Below are positions 26,635 to 36,300 of a stretch of DNA of 64,000 nucleotides, in pieces. The notes beneath the pieces were generated by a model. The model was not told the DNA's origin and made no database searches. It saw only the letters and a list, made by a program, of their open reading frames with translations. Location: NCBI GenBank assembly GCA_016124755.1, contig WGNA01000021.1, positions 16,304 through 80,303 on the forward strand, in the 5' to 3' direction. Made by a program: the position numbers and the translations under genes. Source of the DNA: Bacteroidota bacterium (GTDB lineage Bacteria; Bacteroidota; Bacteroidia; NS11-12g; UBA9320). The first letter of the stretch is position 1. Each line of letters opens with the position of its first letter.

Positions 26635-26662
26635 TTGAAATTGTTCATTTCTGCTACCTTTG
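26635..26662 (+). promoter_or_regulatory. Promoter with -33 TTG and -7 TACCTTTG
   Basis: TTG at 26635-26637, a 17-base spacer and TACCTTTG at 26655-26662, matching the Bacteroidota consensus closely. It serves the T9SS PKD gene, whose ATG is 31 bases further on. Confidence 0.6.
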
Positions 26663-26692
26663 GCAATTCGATCGAATTTTCATTGAACTAAT

Positions 26693-27532
26693 ATGAGACA
26701 AAGAATACTGTTTACCTTTTTGCTGTTTTGGACTTCTGCAGTTTTGGTTTTAGCACAGGATACAATTCGGGCAAGCTTTGAGTCTTCTCCGGTTTGTTAC
26801 GGAACCCAGACTCAATTCATCAATAAATCCTACGTTCCCACTTCACTCGGTGGTGTGAATTACCTCTGGAAGTTCGGTGACGGAACTACTTCCACCGATC
26901 AGTTCGGAAAGCATACATATAAACTTAGCGATACTTTAACCACGCAGAATTTCAACGTTACTTTAGTAATTACTTCTAAAACCAATCCACCCGACATCGA
27001 CAGCGTTACCAATACAACAACCGTCTATGGTTTGCCCCAGGTTTTCTTTAACTGGAAAGTAATTAATCACGGAAGCACTCAGGAAGTACAGGTCGACTCA
27101 ATCAGTATCGACAACGATAATTTCACGTACACTTACACTCTTGGCGGAGTGCTGAAAAGCAACAATAAAAAACCGGTTTTTTCTGGTAATGACCTAAAGC
27201 CTTACCTCGACGGAAAGGATCACACTTTTACTCTGTTTATGCGATCACCAGACGGATGTGAGAACTTATATTTGGCAACTTTCAACTACAACCCGTTGGG
27301 AATTGAAGATCTCATTCAACAGAATGTTCAGTTATTTCCAAACCCGACAACCGGAATTTTAAACATCCCTCAGGTTGTTGAGAATATTGAGATTCTTTCG
27401 ATGGATGGAAGAATCCTGATTTCCGATCAGCAAACCGCATCGGTTAATGTTTCGGAATTTCCAGCCGGAATTTATTTAGCCCGCATTAAAACGGGTGACA
27501 GAATTTTCCTGCAACAAATAATCAAACAATAG
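26693..27532 (+). CDS. Secreted PKD-domain protein with T9SS sorting domain
   Basis: 279 residues: signal peptide (1-21, ...SAVLVLAQ), a PKD domain at about 25-110 with the characteristic YLWKFGDGTTST, a middle beta-rich region, and a T9SS sorting domain at 205-279 (LFPNPTTGILNI, ILSMDGRIL, AGIYLARI). Likely a small surface or extracellular adhesin-like protein. It has its own good promoter and is not part of an obvious operon. Confidence 0.86.
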   Translation: MRQRILFTFLLFWTSAVLVLAQDTIRASFESSPVCYGTQTQFINKSYVPTSLGGVNYLWKFGDGTTSTDQFGKHTYKLSDTLTTQNFNVTLVITSKTNPPDIDSVTNTTTVYGLPQVFFNWKVINHGSTQEVQVDSISIDNDNFTYTYTLGGVLKSNNKKPVFSGNDLKPYLDGKDHTFTLFMRSPDGCENLYLATFNYNPLGIEDLIQQNVQLFPNPTTGILNIPQVVENIEILSMDGRILISDQQTASVNVSEFPAGIYLARIKTGDRIFLQQIIKQ

Positions 27533-27592
27533 TTTTCCATTTCTACGGCCTTTAGAATTCTGAAGCGAAAAGGCACAGGCGATTTGTTTGTT

Positions 27593-27600
27593 TAATTTTG
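27593..27600 (+). promoter_or_regulatory. -7 promoter box TAATTTTG upstream of gldH
   Basis: TAATTTTG at 22-29 bases before the gldH ATG (27622). The in-frame TTG at 27598 falls inside it, supporting the ATG as start. Confidence 0.42.
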
Positions 27601-27621
27601 CCGCCGGTTTTAAAGTTTAAA

Positions 27622-28113
27622 ATGAAAACCGGAAACAAGGCAATTCTCTATATCGGATACTTCCTTTTCCTTATGGTCGGAATGATATCCTGTAACTCCT
27701 CTACTATAACCGATAACCGTATCGACAATTCCGGTGATATCTGGAGTATTACCGATACGCTCAAAACGGATTTTGAAATAGAGGATACCGCCTATTATCA
27801 CGACATACTTTTTACTTGTCGGGTAACGAATGAATATAAATTCTCCAACATTTATGTCTGGTATTCCATCACGGCTCCGGACGGAAGAATATCAGAAGGG
27901 ATTAAAACCTTTGATGTGATGGATAAATCCGGTAAATGGCTGGGAAGCGGTTTTGGTGATGTTCATTCTTACGAACTTCCTTTATTAAATAACTGGAATG
28001 CCGGGATGAAAGGAAAGTTCGAAATCCGGATCGTGCAGAATATGCGAACAGATGAACTTACCGGCGTACGAGGAGAAGGGGTAAAAGTGAATAGAGGGGA
28101 AGATATCTTTTAG
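27622..28113 (+). CDS. gldH: Gliding motility lipoprotein GldH
   Basis: 163 residues from the ATG at 27622. Lipoprotein signal with lipobox ending GMISC. The body matches GldH: DIWSITDTLKTDFEIEDTAYYHD, the YVWYSITAPDGR segment and KSGKWLGSGFGDVHSYELPL. In Flavobacterium johnsoniae, GldH is required for gliding and, indirectly, for function of the T9SS. Its presence agrees with the T9SS sorting domains elsewhere in the window. No other gld genes are nearby. Confidence 0.85.
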   Translation: MKTGNKAILYIGYFLFLMVGMISCNSSTITDNRIDNSGDIWSITDTLKTDFEIEDTAYYHDILFTCRVTNEYKFSNIYVWYSITAPDGRISEGIKTFDVMDKSGKWLGSGFGDVHSYELPLLNNWNAGMKGKFEIRIVQNMRTDELTGVRGEGVKVNRGEDIF

Positions 28114-28135
28114 AAACAATTCAATTTGATTTGAG

Positions 28136-29527
28136 ATGAAATATGATGTAACCGTTATCGGATCGGGCCCGGGAGGATATGTGGCGGCAATCCGCTGTGC
28201 TCAACTGGGAATGAAAACCGCCATCGTTGAAAAATACAATACCCTCGGAGGAACATGCCTCAACGTGGGATGCATTCCTTCTAAAGCACTTCTTGACAGC
28301 TCTGAACATTATCATGCTGCCGCGCATAAGTTCGAAAAACACGGGATTGAAATCACCGGACTGAAAGTAAATCTCGCCCAGATGATGAGCCGCAAAGATG
28401 GCGTGGTTGAACAAATGACCAAGGGTGTTGATTTTCTGATGAAGAAGAACAAAATCGATGTTTACCGGGGAGTCGGGAGCTTTGTTAATGCCAACCAGAT
28501 TTTAGTAAAAGGGGAATCGGATACAACCATTGAAACCGACAAGGTGATTATTGCCACCGGTTCTAAACCGTCTTCGTTGCCGGGAATGGAGATCGATAAA
28601 AAGAGAGTTATTTCTTCAACCGAAGCGCTGAAACTCACCGAAATTCCAAAACATCTTGTGGTGATAGGTGGCGGCGTAATTGGTATGGAGCTCGGATCGG
28701 TTTACGGTCGTTTGGGTTCTAAGGTAAGTGTTGTCGAATACATGGATTCCATTATTCCGACAATGGATGCGGATCTCGGTAAAGAACTTCAACGCGTGAT
28801 GAAGAAACAGGGATTCGATTTTTACACCGGACACAAGGTTACTTCCGTAACAACCAAAGGAAAAAAGGTTACCATAAAGGCTGAAGGTAAAAAGGGTGAA
28901 GTGGTTTTGGAGGCAGATTACTGTCTGGTCTCTGTTGGCAGAAAACCCTACACCGAAGGTTTAAATCTGGAAGCTGCCGGATTGAAAACTGACGATCGTG
29001 GAAGAATACCGGTTAACGAACATCTGCAAACATCCGTTTCAAATATTTACGCCATCGGTGATGTGGTTCAGGGAGCGATGCTCGCACACAAAGCGGAAGA
29101 AGAAGGAGTTTTTGTGGCGGAATGGATCAATGGTCAGAAACCGCATATCGATTACAATTTAATTCCGGGAGTGGTTTATACCTGGCCGGAAGTTGCGTCT
29201 GTGGGCAAAACCGAAGATGAATTGAAGAAAGGCGGGATTGCTTATAAGACCGGAAAATTTCCTTTTCGGGTTAATGGTCGTGCGGTTGCGGGAATGGACA
29301 TCGACGGTTTTGTAAAGATTCTAGCAGATGAAAAATCCGATGAAATTCTCGGCGTACATATCATCGGGCCCAGAGCGGCAGATCTGATTGCAGAAGCAGT
29401 GGTTGCCATGGAATTCAGAGCAAGTGCAGAAGACATAGCCCGAATTTGCCATGCTCACCCGACAACGAGTGAAGCCACCAAAGAAGCAGCGTTAGCCGCA
29501 ACAGCCGATCGGGCACTTCACGTTTAG
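28136..29527 (+). CDS. lpd: Dihydrolipoyl dehydrogenase
   Basis: E3 flavoprotein of 2-oxo acid dehydrogenase complexes. FAD-binding GSGPGGYVAAIRCAQLG, the redox disulfide in GGTCLNVGCIPSKALL, NAD-binding VIGGGVIGMELGSVYGRLG and the C-terminal His-Glu pair in CHAHPTTSE are all intact. 463 residues is the usual size. No E1/E2 genes are adjacent; in many Bacteroidota lpd is encoded alone and shared by several complexes. Confidence 0.97.
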   Translation: MKYDVTVIGSGPGGYVAAIRCAQLGMKTAIVEKYNTLGGTCLNVGCIPSKALLDSSEHYHAAAHKFEKHGIEITGLKVNLAQMMSRKDGVVEQMTKGVDFLMKKNKIDVYRGVGSFVNANQILVKGESDTTIETDKVIIATGSKPSSLPGMEIDKKRVISSTEALKLTEIPKHLVVIGGGVIGMELGSVYGRLGSKVSVVEYMDSIIPTMDADLGKELQRVMKKQGFDFYTGHKVTSVTTKGKKVTIKAEGKKGEVVLEADYCLVSVGRKPYTEGLNLEAAGLKTDDRGRIPVNEHLQTSVSNIYAIGDVVQGAMLAHKAEEEGVFVAEWINGQKPHIDYNLIPGVVYTWPEVASVGKTEDELKKGGIAYKTGKFPFRVNGRAVAGMDIDGFVKILADEKSDEILGVHIIGPRAADLIAEAVVAMEFRASAEDIARICHAHPTTSEATKEAALAATADRALHV

Positions 29528-29542
29528 GATACAGGAATCTAT

Positions 29543-29550
29543 TACTTTTG
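29543..29550 (+). promoter_or_regulatory. -7 promoter box TACTTTTG
   Basis: TAnnTTTG match 16 bases before the ATG of the gene at 29567; -33 element not clear. Confidence 0.38.
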
Positions 29551-29566
29551 ATGGGATTGTGATTCC

Positions 29567-30178
29567 ATGAAAGTAAAATCATTTCTAATTTGGATGTGTC
29601 TGGCCGTGTTCGGATCGTCCTTTAGTTCGGCACAGAAAGCTGAAAATCCTTCAGTATTCGCGATTCAGGCGGGTGCCGGTATTGCCGGTGGCGTATACCA
29701 ACCGGGAGGCATAAGTGATGACCGCGACACAGACACTTCTCAGGTTAGCAGAGGAGCTGTATGGATGTTCTCTTACGACTATCTTGTTGGCAAACGGTTT
29801 TCGGTTGGCGGATTAATCGCATCACAATCTTTGGAGGTGAGTTCAAAATTAAAAGCGACGAATACCTCTTCCGAAAACGGACACATTCTGAGGACGTATA
29901 TCGGGTTTCGCGGAAACTGGCATTATGGAAAAAATGATAAAATCGATCTGTACAGTGGTTTTAAAATCGGTATTGTGAATTTTAACACAACACGGGTCGA
30001 CAACTTTGTACCATTTCGCGAATCGTACATTGAAGCAAAGAACAATTACTCAAGATTGGCTGTAGGTTTCACACCGATTGCCGCCCGGTTTTTCGTGTCG
30101 GATAATCTCGGAATTAATCTTGAAACCAGCATTGGTGCACCTTCGTTCATTTCCATCGGAATGAATTACAGAATGTGA
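29567..30178 (+). CDS. Outer-membrane beta-barrel protein, small
   Basis: 203 residues: Sec signal peptide ending SSFSSAQ, then alternating hydrophobic/aromatic strands with turns (FAIQAGAGIAGGVYQPGG, RTYIGFRGNWHYGKNDKIDLYSGFKIGIV, ending SIGMNYRM with an aromatic close to the C-terminus). It fits a small 8-stranded OMP fold. No specific function can be read. The final ATGTGA overlaps the GTG start of the next gene by four bases. Confidence 0.72.
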   Translation: MKVKSFLIWMCLAVFGSSFSSAQKAENPSVFAIQAGAGIAGGVYQPGGISDDRDTDTSQVSRGAVWMFSYDYLVGKRFSVGGLIASQSLEVSSKLKATNTSSENGHILRTYIGFRGNWHYGKNDKIDLYSGFKIGIVNFNTTRVDNFVPFRESYIEAKNNYSRLAVGFTPIAARFFVSDNLGINLETSIGAPSFISIGMNYRM

Positions 30179-30798
30179 TTCTCAGAAAAATTGCTTTTGG
30201 ATTTGCGTTCGCATTTTTATTTACAGATTCGACGCGTTCTCAAAATGTTAAATTTTCCGATACATCAAATCGGATGGCTTTGGTAAGTCCTTCGGGTAAG
30301 TTTACCGGATTCGAATTCACAGAGATTTCTTCATTTTCGGAAGGGAAATGTTTTATCAATAAAGGTGAACTGTATGCATTTGCCGATTCCGGTTTAACGC
30401 TACTAACCGAATATGTTTATGCAATTGTTTCGGGTTATAAAAATGGATTCGCCATTGTATCGAGAGATTCGGTTCATTATGGTTTTATCGATTCGGCAGG
30501 TTCTGAAATCTGTGAATTGAAATACGAAGCAGTAAAATCCTTTAAACGCGGATTCGCCCCGGTTTCAATTCAGAACAAATGGGGATTAATAAACGATTCC
30601 GGTAAATTAGTTTATGGTTGTGAACTCGATTATCCTCCGAACATTTTAAACAATGGATTGATTCTTATTATCCGCAATTCGAAATGGGCGGTGCTCAATA
30701 ACGACCTTTCTTTTTTCAGAGAATTTCAATACGATTTTATTCTTCCATCCGGTGAGGCGTGGCTGGGAAGAGAAAAGCAGATTTTATGGAATAAATAG
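30175..30798 (+). CDS. Exported WG-repeat protein
   Basis: 207 residues with signal peptide (1-22). At least three WG-like repeats: YAFADSGLTLL, HYGFIDSAGSEI and KWGLINDSGKLV, each followed by the FxxG/Y-type strand, plus a last repeat KWAVLNNDLSFF. WG repeats are structural modules in Bacteroidota envelope proteins and carry no known activity. Starts with GTG, overlapping the barrel gene by four bases, so the two are likely coexpressed. Confidence 0.75.
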   Translation: MILRKIAFGFAFAFLFTDSTRSQNVKFSDTSNRMALVSPSGKFTGFEFTEISSFSEGKCFINKGELYAFADSGLTLLTEYVYAIVSGYKNGFAIVSRDSVHYGFIDSAGSEICELKYEAVKSFKRGFAPVSIQNKWGLINDSGKLVYGCELDYPPNILNNGLILIIRNSKWAVLNNDLSFFREFQYDFILPSGEAWLGREKQILWNK

Positions 30799-30826
30799 AT
30801 TTTCAATCAGGCTAATTTCCTTGGAT

Positions 30827-30834
30827 TAATTTTG
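30827..30834 (+). promoter_or_regulatory. -7 promoter box TAATTTTG upstream of kynU
   Basis: TAnnTTTG match only four bases before the kynureninase ATG; would give a leaderless transcript. Confidence 0.3.
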
Positions 30835-30838
30835 CCCG

Positions 30839-32098
30839 ATGCAATGGGAAAATACTCGACAATTTGCGCTAAAGCAGGATGAAGCGGATGAATTAAAAAC
30901 TTACCGACAAAGATTTTTTATTCCGCAACACAATGGAATCGACTGTGTTTATTTAACCGGTAACAGTTTGGGTTTGCAGCCAAAAACGGTACGGGAAAAA
31001 CTACAGCAAGAACTTGATGACTGGGCGGAGTTTGGAGTCGAAGGGCATTTCGAAGGCCAGAATCCATGGTTTCACTACCACAAATTTTCAACAGAATCGG
31101 TAGCGAGAATCGTTGGGGCCAAACCTGTTGAGGTTGTCGTAATGAACAACCTCACCGTAAATCTACATTTAATGATGGTCTCCTTTTATCGGCCATCCGG
31201 AAGCCGGTATAAAATCGTAATGGAAGCCGGAGCTTTCCCTTCCGACCAATACGCAATGGAGTCACAGGTGAAGTTTCATGGTTACGAATACGACGATGCA
31301 GTAATTGAAATAAAACCCAGACCCGGAGAAAACGCGCTGCGAAATGAAGATATACTGCAGGTGATTCGTGATAACGGAGATTCGATTGCTCTGGTGATGT
31401 TCAGCGGAGTTCAGTACTATACCGGTCAGGCTTTTAACATAAAAGAAATAACAATAACTGCTCATGAAGTGGGTGCCAATGCCGGATTTGATCTCGCACA
31501 CGCTGCCGGAAATTTGGAATTATCACTACACGACTGGGATGTGGATTTCGCGGTGTGGTGCAGTTATAAATATCTGAACTCTGGTCCGGGTGGAGTTTCC
31601 GGTGCTTTTGTTCACGAAAGACATTCGAACAATCCTGATTTGCCAAGATTTGCGGGTTGGTGGGGACACAAAGAATCGGATCGCTTTTTAATGAAACGCG
31701 GATTTATTCCGGAATCAGGAGCTGCCGGTTGGCAATTGAGTAACGCGCCGGTATTAACCATGGCTGCACATCGTGCTTCCCTCGATATTTTCGACGAGGT
31801 GAACATGGCACAACTCAACCGAAAATCCGTTCGATTAAACGCTTATTTGGAGTATGTGGTTTTAGAATCAGTCAGGTCGAATCCAAAACTTTCGTTCACG
31901 ATCATTACCCCAGAAGACCGGGGATGTCAGCTCAGTGTGTTAACCGGAGAAAATGGAAAATCCCTTTTTGATCATCTTACGGAAAATGGCATAATCGCAG
32001 ATTGGCGCGAACCGAATGTGATTCGTATGGCACCGGTTCCTTTGTACAATTCTTTTGAAGACATACATCGATTCGGAGAAGTTTTGAAATCATTTTAG
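30839..32098 (+). CDS. kynU: Kynureninase
   Basis: PLP enzyme that cleaves kynurenine or 3-hydroxykynurenine to (hydroxy)anthranilate and alanine. 419 residues. Landmarks: YLTGNSLGLQPKTV near the start, DLAHAAGNLEL, and the PLP lysine K244 in VWCSYKYLNSGPGG; FAGWWGHKE follows. In Bacteroidota this enzyme serves tryptophan breakdown or NAD synthesis; no other kynurenine-pathway gene lies close, so the route is open. Confidence 0.95.
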   Translation: MQWENTRQFALKQDEADELKTYRQRFFIPQHNGIDCVYLTGNSLGLQPKTVREKLQQELDDWAEFGVEGHFEGQNPWFHYHKFSTESVARIVGAKPVEVVVMNNLTVNLHLMMVSFYRPSGSRYKIVMEAGAFPSDQYAMESQVKFHGYEYDDAVIEIKPRPGENALRNEDILQVIRDNGDSIALVMFSGVQYYTGQAFNIKEITITAHEVGANAGFDLAHAAGNLELSLHDWDVDFAVWCSYKYLNSGPGGVSGAFVHERHSNNPDLPRFAGWWGHKESDRFLMKRGFIPESGAAGWQLSNAPVLTMAAHRASLDIFDEVNMAQLNRKSVRLNAYLEYVVLESVRSNPKLSFTIITPEDRGCQLSVLTGENGKSLFDHLTENGIIADWREPNVIRMAPVPLYNSFEDIHRFGEVLKSF

Positions 32099-32112
32099 AA
32101 CTGTAAAGCACA

Positions 32113-33042
32113 ATGGCAAGAGAGTTCAGACAATCGGGATTCAGCAACCGTGCGGAGAATGAAGGTCACCGCTTGATCAACAAAGACGGAAGTTTTAATG
32201 TTGAGAAAACCGGATTGCGATTCTTTGAGCGGTTTAGCCTGTTTCACTGGTTAATTCATCTCTCTCTTCTCCGGTTCGTAAGTATTCTGTTCGCAACTTA
32301 TCTTGTTGTGAATGCAATTTTTGCGATAATCTATATGTTGTGCGGACCGGAGGCGATCAGTGGTCCAATACCGGAAACCTCATCCGAAAATTTTTTGCAT
32401 GCATTCTTTTTTAGTACGCAAACTTTGACCACTGTCGGTTACGGATCTCTTTATCCGATAAGCAAGGCCGCTTCTCTGGTGGCTTCGGTTGAAGCCTTTC
32501 TGGGTTTGCTCGGATTTGCCATGGCCACCGGTTTATTGTATGGAAGATTTTCAAGACCCAAAGCGCGAATCCTGTTTAGTAACCGGGCACTCATTGCGCC
32601 GTATCGCGATGGTAAAGGTCTGATGATTCGTTTGGCGAACGCGAAGGAAAGTCAGATTACAAACCTTTCGGTAATCATGACATATTCAGAATTGTGGAAC
32701 GAAGACGGCGAAATCAAAAGAAAGTTTTTTGCCCTTGATTTAGAAATACAGGAGATCTCTGCATTGGTTACTTCCTGGACTTTGGTTCATCCGGTTAATG
32801 AAGACAGCCCGCTTTGGGACATCAGTGAAGAAAAACTCAAAAACAAAAAATCAGAAATTATTATTCATCTGCGCGGGTACGATGAAACCTATTCTCAGAT
32901 TGTTCAGACCCGGGCGTCGTTTACTTCCGATGAGATAATTCTCAATGCTCGTTTCCGAAAAATCCTCGGTCATAACGAAGAAGGAAAAGCGACCATTGAT
33001 TTAAGTACGTTGAGTGATTTCGAAGTGGTTTCGGTATCCTGA
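32113..33042 (+). CDS. Inward-rectifier potassium channel (KirBac type)
   Basis: 309 residues. Two membrane helices (about 50-75 and 115-140) flank a pore loop with the K+ filter T107-V108-G109-Y110-G111 in LTTVGYGSLYP. The rest is a cytoplasmic immunoglobulin-like domain with RLANAKESQITNL, LDLEIQEISALVTSWTLVHPVNEDSPL and GYDETYSQIVQTRASF, all typical of Kir channels. Only 14 bases after kynU, so possibly cotranscribed, although the functions are unrelated. Confidence 0.93.
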   Translation: MAREFRQSGFSNRAENEGHRLINKDGSFNVEKTGLRFFERFSLFHWLIHLSLLRFVSILFATYLVVNAIFAIIYMLCGPEAISGPIPETSSENFLHAFFFSTQTLTTVGYGSLYPISKAASLVASVEAFLGLLGFAMATGLLYGRFSRPKARILFSNRALIAPYRDGKGLMIRLANAKESQITNLSVIMTYSELWNEDGEIKRKFFALDLEIQEISALVTSWTLVHPVNEDSPLWDISEEKLKNKKSEIIIHLRGYDETYSQIVQTRASFTSDEIILNARFRKILGHNEEGKATIDLSTLSDFEVVSVS

Positions 33043-33057
33043 TCCGGAAATTTTATA

Positions 33058-33228
33058 AATCAAAAAGTCCGGCACAAGACCGGACTTTTCGGAACTAAAA
33101 TTACTAACCATGCTTATCTGATGATAAGATCTTTTATGATGAATTACTTCATCGACACGTCTGTAAGATTAGGCTGAAAGGACAAGGTCTCTGGATCAGC
33201 ACATGGTCAATCTTTAGTAGTTAGTAGT
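33058..33228 (-). ncRNA. Candidate structured small RNA with own promoter and terminator
   Basis: The gap between the convergent genes has no ORF, but on the minus strand it contains a -7 box TACATTTG (33230-33237), then about 165 bases of foldable sequence. A 7-bp pair joins 5' TACTAAC (33220-33226) with 3' GTTAGTA (33102-33108). Inside are perfect 6-bp hairpins at 33138-33153 (GATGAA/TTCATC) and 33113-33128 (CTTATC/GATAAG). A strong terminator ends it. The closed outer stem and size recall 6S-like RNAs, but no identity is claimed; it could also be only the mfd 3' UTR. Confidence 0.45.
33062..33089 (-). terminator. Strong terminator, usable on both strands
   Basis: Perfect 10-bp stem AAAAGTCCGG/CCGGACTTTT with a 7-base loop; minus strand continues TTTTTGATTT. 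It can end the RNA candidate or mfd on -, and the KirBac transcript on +. Confidence 0.9.
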
Positions 33229-33229
33229 T

Positions 33230-33237
33230 CAAATGTA
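33230..33237 (-). promoter_or_regulatory. -7 promoter box TACATTTG for the RNA candidate
   Basis: Minus-strand TAnnTTTG match placed about 8 bases upstream of the first paired bases of the RNA candidate. -33 TTG not evident. Confidence 0.35.
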
Positions 33238-33322
33238 ATTCGAAAAATTAAAAATTAAAGAAAATTTTTTCTGATGCAGATCTTAAAATTAAATGTGATC
33301 GGGTTCTTAAAAATGAATTCTC

Positions 33323-36300
33323 TTATTTTACAAGCAATTGCAGGCATTGAGTGAAGTCCCGGATGTCCTGAAAATTTTTTTCCGTGACTAATAAAAGTTG
33401 ATTCGTTTTTTGTTTCAGACTAAAAATATCAGCATGTTCACCAACCTTCGCCACTATTTTTCCGAATCGTTCCGACTGATAATAGCGCTGATCATTTTCA
33501 TTCGGGAAATAACCGATGAGCTTACCCATTTTGATCCGGATTTTCCCGAAGCCAAGTTCGTTCCCCAGAAATTTCAAACGCATACTATAAATGAGATCGG
33601 CCACCGCTTTTGGTAACGGACCAAATCTGTCTTTGAGCGAATCGCGGAATTGGATCAAACCTTCTTCGGTTTCAATTCTCGAAAGTTCCGTATATAAATT
33701 CAACCTCTCCGCAATGTTCGAAACATACGCGTCGGGAATCATAATGTCGAGGTCGGTTTCTACCTGACAATCCTCGGCCGACTGAAACTCCTCTTCAAAA
33801 ACATCTTTGAATTCTTCTTCCCGAAGTTCCTTCACCGCTTCATCCAGAATTTTATGGTACATGTCAAAACCGATTTCGGAAATGAAACCGCTCTGTTCTC
33901 CGCCCAACAAATTTCCGGCGCCCCGAATATCCAAATCGCGCATGGCCACATTAAATCCGCTGCCGAGATCCGAAAATTCTTCAATAGCGTGAAGTCTTCT
34001 TTTTGCATCGTCGGTTAACATGTGAAATGGCGGAGCGATCAGATAACAGAATGCTTTTTTATTACTTCTCCCAACACGACCCCGCATCTGATGTAAATCA
34101 CTCAAACCAAAAAACTGAGCGTTGTTTACCAGAATTGTATTGGCATTCGGAATGTCGAGACCGCTTTCAATAATGGTGGTTGAAACCAAAACATCGTACT
34201 CACCTTCGATAAACCGGAGCATAACATTTTCCAATTCATCGCCCGGCATTTGTCCATGACCCACAACCACTTTAGCCTCCGGACAAGCATCTGCAATCAT
34301 CGAAGCGAGATCGTAAATATCCTTAATCCGGTTGTGCACCACGAAGACCTGGCCGCCCCGTTTTAATTCATTTTCGACAGCATGCTTAAAAACATCCGGA
34401 CTAAAAACCTGAAGAGAAGTCTGAATAGGTTGACGGTTTGGAGGAGGCGTATTAATTACAGACAAGTCGCGCGCACCCATTAATGAAAAATGCAGTGTTC
34501 TCGGAATCGGCGTTGCTGTGAGAGTTAATGTATCAACATTAGCCCGAAGCTTTTTGAGCTTTTCTTTCGCACCAACTCCAAACTTTTGTTCCTCATCAAT
34601 AATGAGCAGACCCAAATCCTGAAATTTGATTTTATCACTCAGAATTTTATGCGTTCCGATGAAGATATCGGTCTTTCCCTCGGCCAGATCTTTCAACGAC
34701 TGACTTTGTTGCTTCGCCGTTCTGAACCGGTTTATGTAATCGACATTGCACGGAAAACCATCAAGCCGGTCTTTAAAAGTATGATAATGTTGCTGGGCTA
34801 AAATGGTTGTCGGTACCAAAACAGCCACCTGTTTATTATCGCAAACTGCCTTGAATGCAGCCCGCAGAGCAACTTCCGTTTTCCCGAAACCAACATCGCC
34901 GCAAACCAGTCTGTCCATCGGATGGTCAGACATCATATCGCGCTTTACATCTTCAGTTGCTTTGCTCTGATCCGGCGTGTCTTCGTACAGAAAGCTCGCT
35001 TCCAGTTCGGTCTGCAAATAATTGTCAGGAGCAAACCGGAATCCGGGTTGAGCCTTTCGCTGAGCGTACAGTTTAATGAGATCGCGGGCAATATCTTTAA
35101 CCTGTTTTTTAGTCTTCTTCTTAAGATTCGTCCAGGCTTCTGATCCGAGTTTGTTGATCTTCGGAGTAAAACCTTCCTTGCCCGTATAACGACTGATTTT
35201 ATGAAGAGCTCCGATATTCACATACAGTAAATCGTTGTTGCTGTATGAAATCCGGACCGCTTCCTGAATTCGTCCGCCCATCTCAATTTTCTGCAATCCT
35301 TCGAACCTTCCAACTCCATGATCGACATGAACGATGTAATCGCCGGGTTTCAGATTTCCGAGTTCGCGTAAAGTGAGCGCCTGATTTTTAGAAAAGCGCT
35401 GTTTGCTCTTGTATTGATAATGCCGACCGAAAATCTGATGTTCGGTGTACAGTGCTAATGAAAATTCTTTGTCGATGAAACCTTCGCTCAAACCCAGATA
35501 AACCGGCGTGAATTTTACGTTAGCTCCGAGATCTTCGAAAATGCTTTCGAGTCGCTCGATCTGTTTGCTGGTTTCCGAAAAAATGTGTTGATCGAAACCC
35601 AATCGCGACTGTTCCTGAAGGTGTTCAATCAGTAGTTTAAAATTCTTTCCGAAAGTTGATTGCGCAGTCTGATTGAATTTTAGTTCGGTTCGGTTCCGGA
35701 AATGCGGCGATCCTCCCAATTCTATTCCCGACAATTTTGAAAGTTTGTCTTTCACTTCATCGGTCGACATAAAGAAATCCGAATTTTCTTCTGTTACTCC
35801 GGCAGAAAGAAGATCGAAAGATTCGTGCAAACGATTTCCGACAAACACAACATCTTCCGGGAGGTGATGAAACAAACTCACACGGTTTCCGGCAACAGAC
35901 TCGTGTTGGATATTCGGAACAACCGAGGTGAATTTTAATTCGGTCACCGATAACTGAGTAATCGGATCAAACTGCCTTATCGATTCGATGTGTCGTCCGT
36001 CGAGTTCAATCCGCAGTGGCAGGTCGTGGGCAAAACTGAAAATATCGATGATGCCGCCGCGAATGGAATAATGGCCGGGTTCGTACACAAAATCTTCCCG
36101 GGAAAAGGCGAACGTGTTGAGTACTTCCATCATAAATTCGATGTCGAGTACTTCCCCTACCTGAATCTGAAACTGGTTTTTCTCTAACTCTTCTCGGTCG
36201 ATTACTTTTTCGGCCAACGACTCAGCTCGACAAACCAAAACCAACGGTTCCGATCTTTTCCGGAGTCGGAGAATCAACTCAGATCGCTGCTGAATGGCAT

